DNA from: Bacteriovoracaceae bacterium UBA3083
Lineage (GTDB): Bacteria > Bdellovibrionota > Bacteriovoracia > Bacteriovoracales > Bacteriovoracaceae
NCBI GenBank assembly: GCA_002366565.1
Contig: DFBJ01000008.1
Span: 61,695 to 125,694 of the forward strand
Direction: 5' to 3'
Length of the DNA stretch: 64,000 nucleotides
A program made the translations under genes and the position numbers. Below, one piece after another: positions 63,324 through 64,000 of the stretch (position 1 is the first letter of the stretch; each line of letters begins with the position of its first letter). The notes under the pieces are model-generated. The model worked only from the letters and a program-made list of their open reading frames with translations, was not told the origin of the DNA and searched no databases.

Positions 63324-64000
63324 TTAAGATAATGTAGCAACCTGTCTTAATAAGTGAATAGACTCTAGAGCCTTTCCACACCCTCTAACAACACATGTTA
63401 GTGGATCTTCAGCAAGAGAAACAGGTAAACCAGTTTTTTCTTTAATTAATACATCTAAGTTAGCAAGTAATGATCCACCACCAGCTAAAATAATTCCATT
63501 ATCAACAATATCAGCAGCTAACTCAGGTGGAGTTTTTTCTAATGATACTTTAATCGACTCGATTACCTCTGCGATTGGATCAGCAAGTGCATCTCTAATT
63601 TCATCAGAAGTAACTTCAATAATCTTAGGAGCACCTGCGATTAAATCACGTCCTTTAACTTCGTAAGTCTTAACTTCATCATCAAATGGATATGCATTTC
63701 CAATAGACATCTTTATAGCTTCTGCTGTTCTCTCACCAATCAGTAGAGAATATTTTTTCTTAATATAAGAAGTAATTGCTTCATCAAACTTATCACCTGC
63801 AACTCTTACAGATTGAGAGTATACAATTCCACCTAGAGAAATAACTGCAACTTCAGTAGTTCCACCACCGATATCTACAATCATATTTCCAGAAGGCTCT
63901 GTAATAGGAAGTCCAGCTCCAATAGCTGCTGCCATTGGTTCTTCATTTAAATAAGCTTTCCTTGCTCCAGCCTGCATAGCTGCTTCTATCGCTGCTCTTT
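63324..64000 (-). CDS. mreB: Rod-shape protein MreB, 5' part outside window
   Basis: Bacterial actin that guides cell-wall elongation. About 225 C-terminal residues are present, starting inside RAAIEAAMQAGARKAYLNEEPMAAA at the window edge. The phosphate-2 motif is MIVDIGGGTTEVAVISLGG, and the adenosine motif is GIILAGGGSLLANLD, followed by VSLAEDPLTCVVRGCGKAL. These are diagnostic of MreB. The first 120-130 residues are outside. It heads the run PilZ, lipoprotein, permeases, nagZ; MreC and MreD do not follow it. Confidence 0.95.
   Translation of the reverse strand, partial: RAAIEAAMQAGARKAYLNEEPMAAAIGAGLPITEPSGNMIVDIGGGTTEVAVISLGGIVYSQSVRVAGDKFDEAITSYIKKKYSLLIGERTAEAIKMSIGNAYPFDDEVKTYEVKGRDLIAGAPKIIEVTSDEIRDALADPIAEVIESIKVSLEKTPPELAADIVDNGIILAGGGSLLANLDVLIKEKTGLPVSLAEDPLTCVVRGCGKALESIHLLRQVATLS

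Overview
The window looks like chromosomal DNA from a low-GC, Gram-negative bacterium, most plausibly Bdellovibrionota, class Bacteriovoracia (Halobacteriovorax/Bacteriovorax-like). This is inference. It rests on the AT-rich composition, a double-membrane gene set (TolC, LolA, lipoproteins, MreB, Slt, NagZ), RNase Y, a fused 2-oxo acid dehydrogenase E1, and many secreted proteins with no recognisable family. No insertion sequence, prophage, CRISPR array or rRNA operon was seen. Genes are dense, often overlap by 1-20 bases, and convergent pairs often share a terminator hairpin.

Layout. 1-4300: partial aroC, a PilZ-like protein, a coiled-coil zinc-ribbon protein, a TolC-type channel and rnpB (RNase P RNA) with its promoter. 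4301-8273: an HTH regulator/VWA-like protein/mutY operon, then an accessory-looking stretch with a pentapeptide-repeat protein, a highly structured untranslated RNA leading into a 47-residue membrane peptide, and an 84-residue orphan. 8289-11974: nadC-nadB, then a minimal ComEC-like protein. 11998-19944: branched-chain amino acid catabolism (fused E1, leucine dehydrogenase), an outer-membrane protein, a ferredoxin, a flavin oxidoreductase and a CorC-type protein. 20185-25081: an unknown membrane/zinc-ribbon pair, a Nudix hydrolase, dus, and small secreted proteins including a Tll0287-like haem protein. 25108-28849: ftsY, zapA, 5-formyl-THF cyclo-ligase and rny in one direction. 28929-32258: epmA, then a sigma-54 response regulator operon that includes a lone histidine-kinase DHp-like peptide. 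32556-37268: a giant lipoprotein. 37265-45100: rimO, slt, lolA and smc. 45101-47949: a chemoreceptor behind a near-consensus sigma-28 promoter, and a Sel1-repeat protein. 47996-50178: tRNA-Pro, rdgB, rph, birA.

50175-58679 is the most unusual block. It is a tightly packed minus-strand operon encoding a TadC-like platform protein with a periplasmic Sel1-type domain, a DUF192 protein, three membrane proteins carrying four FHA domains, a PP2C phosphatase and a long acidic response regulator. No kinase and no other Tad gene are visible. It reads as a phosphothreonine signalling module tied to an envelope machine. 58763-64000 runs mreB, a PilZ-like protein, a lipoprotein, two Opp/Dpp-type permeases and nagZ on the minus strand, suggesting a link between cell shape, cyclic-di-GMP sensing and peptidoglycan fragment handling.
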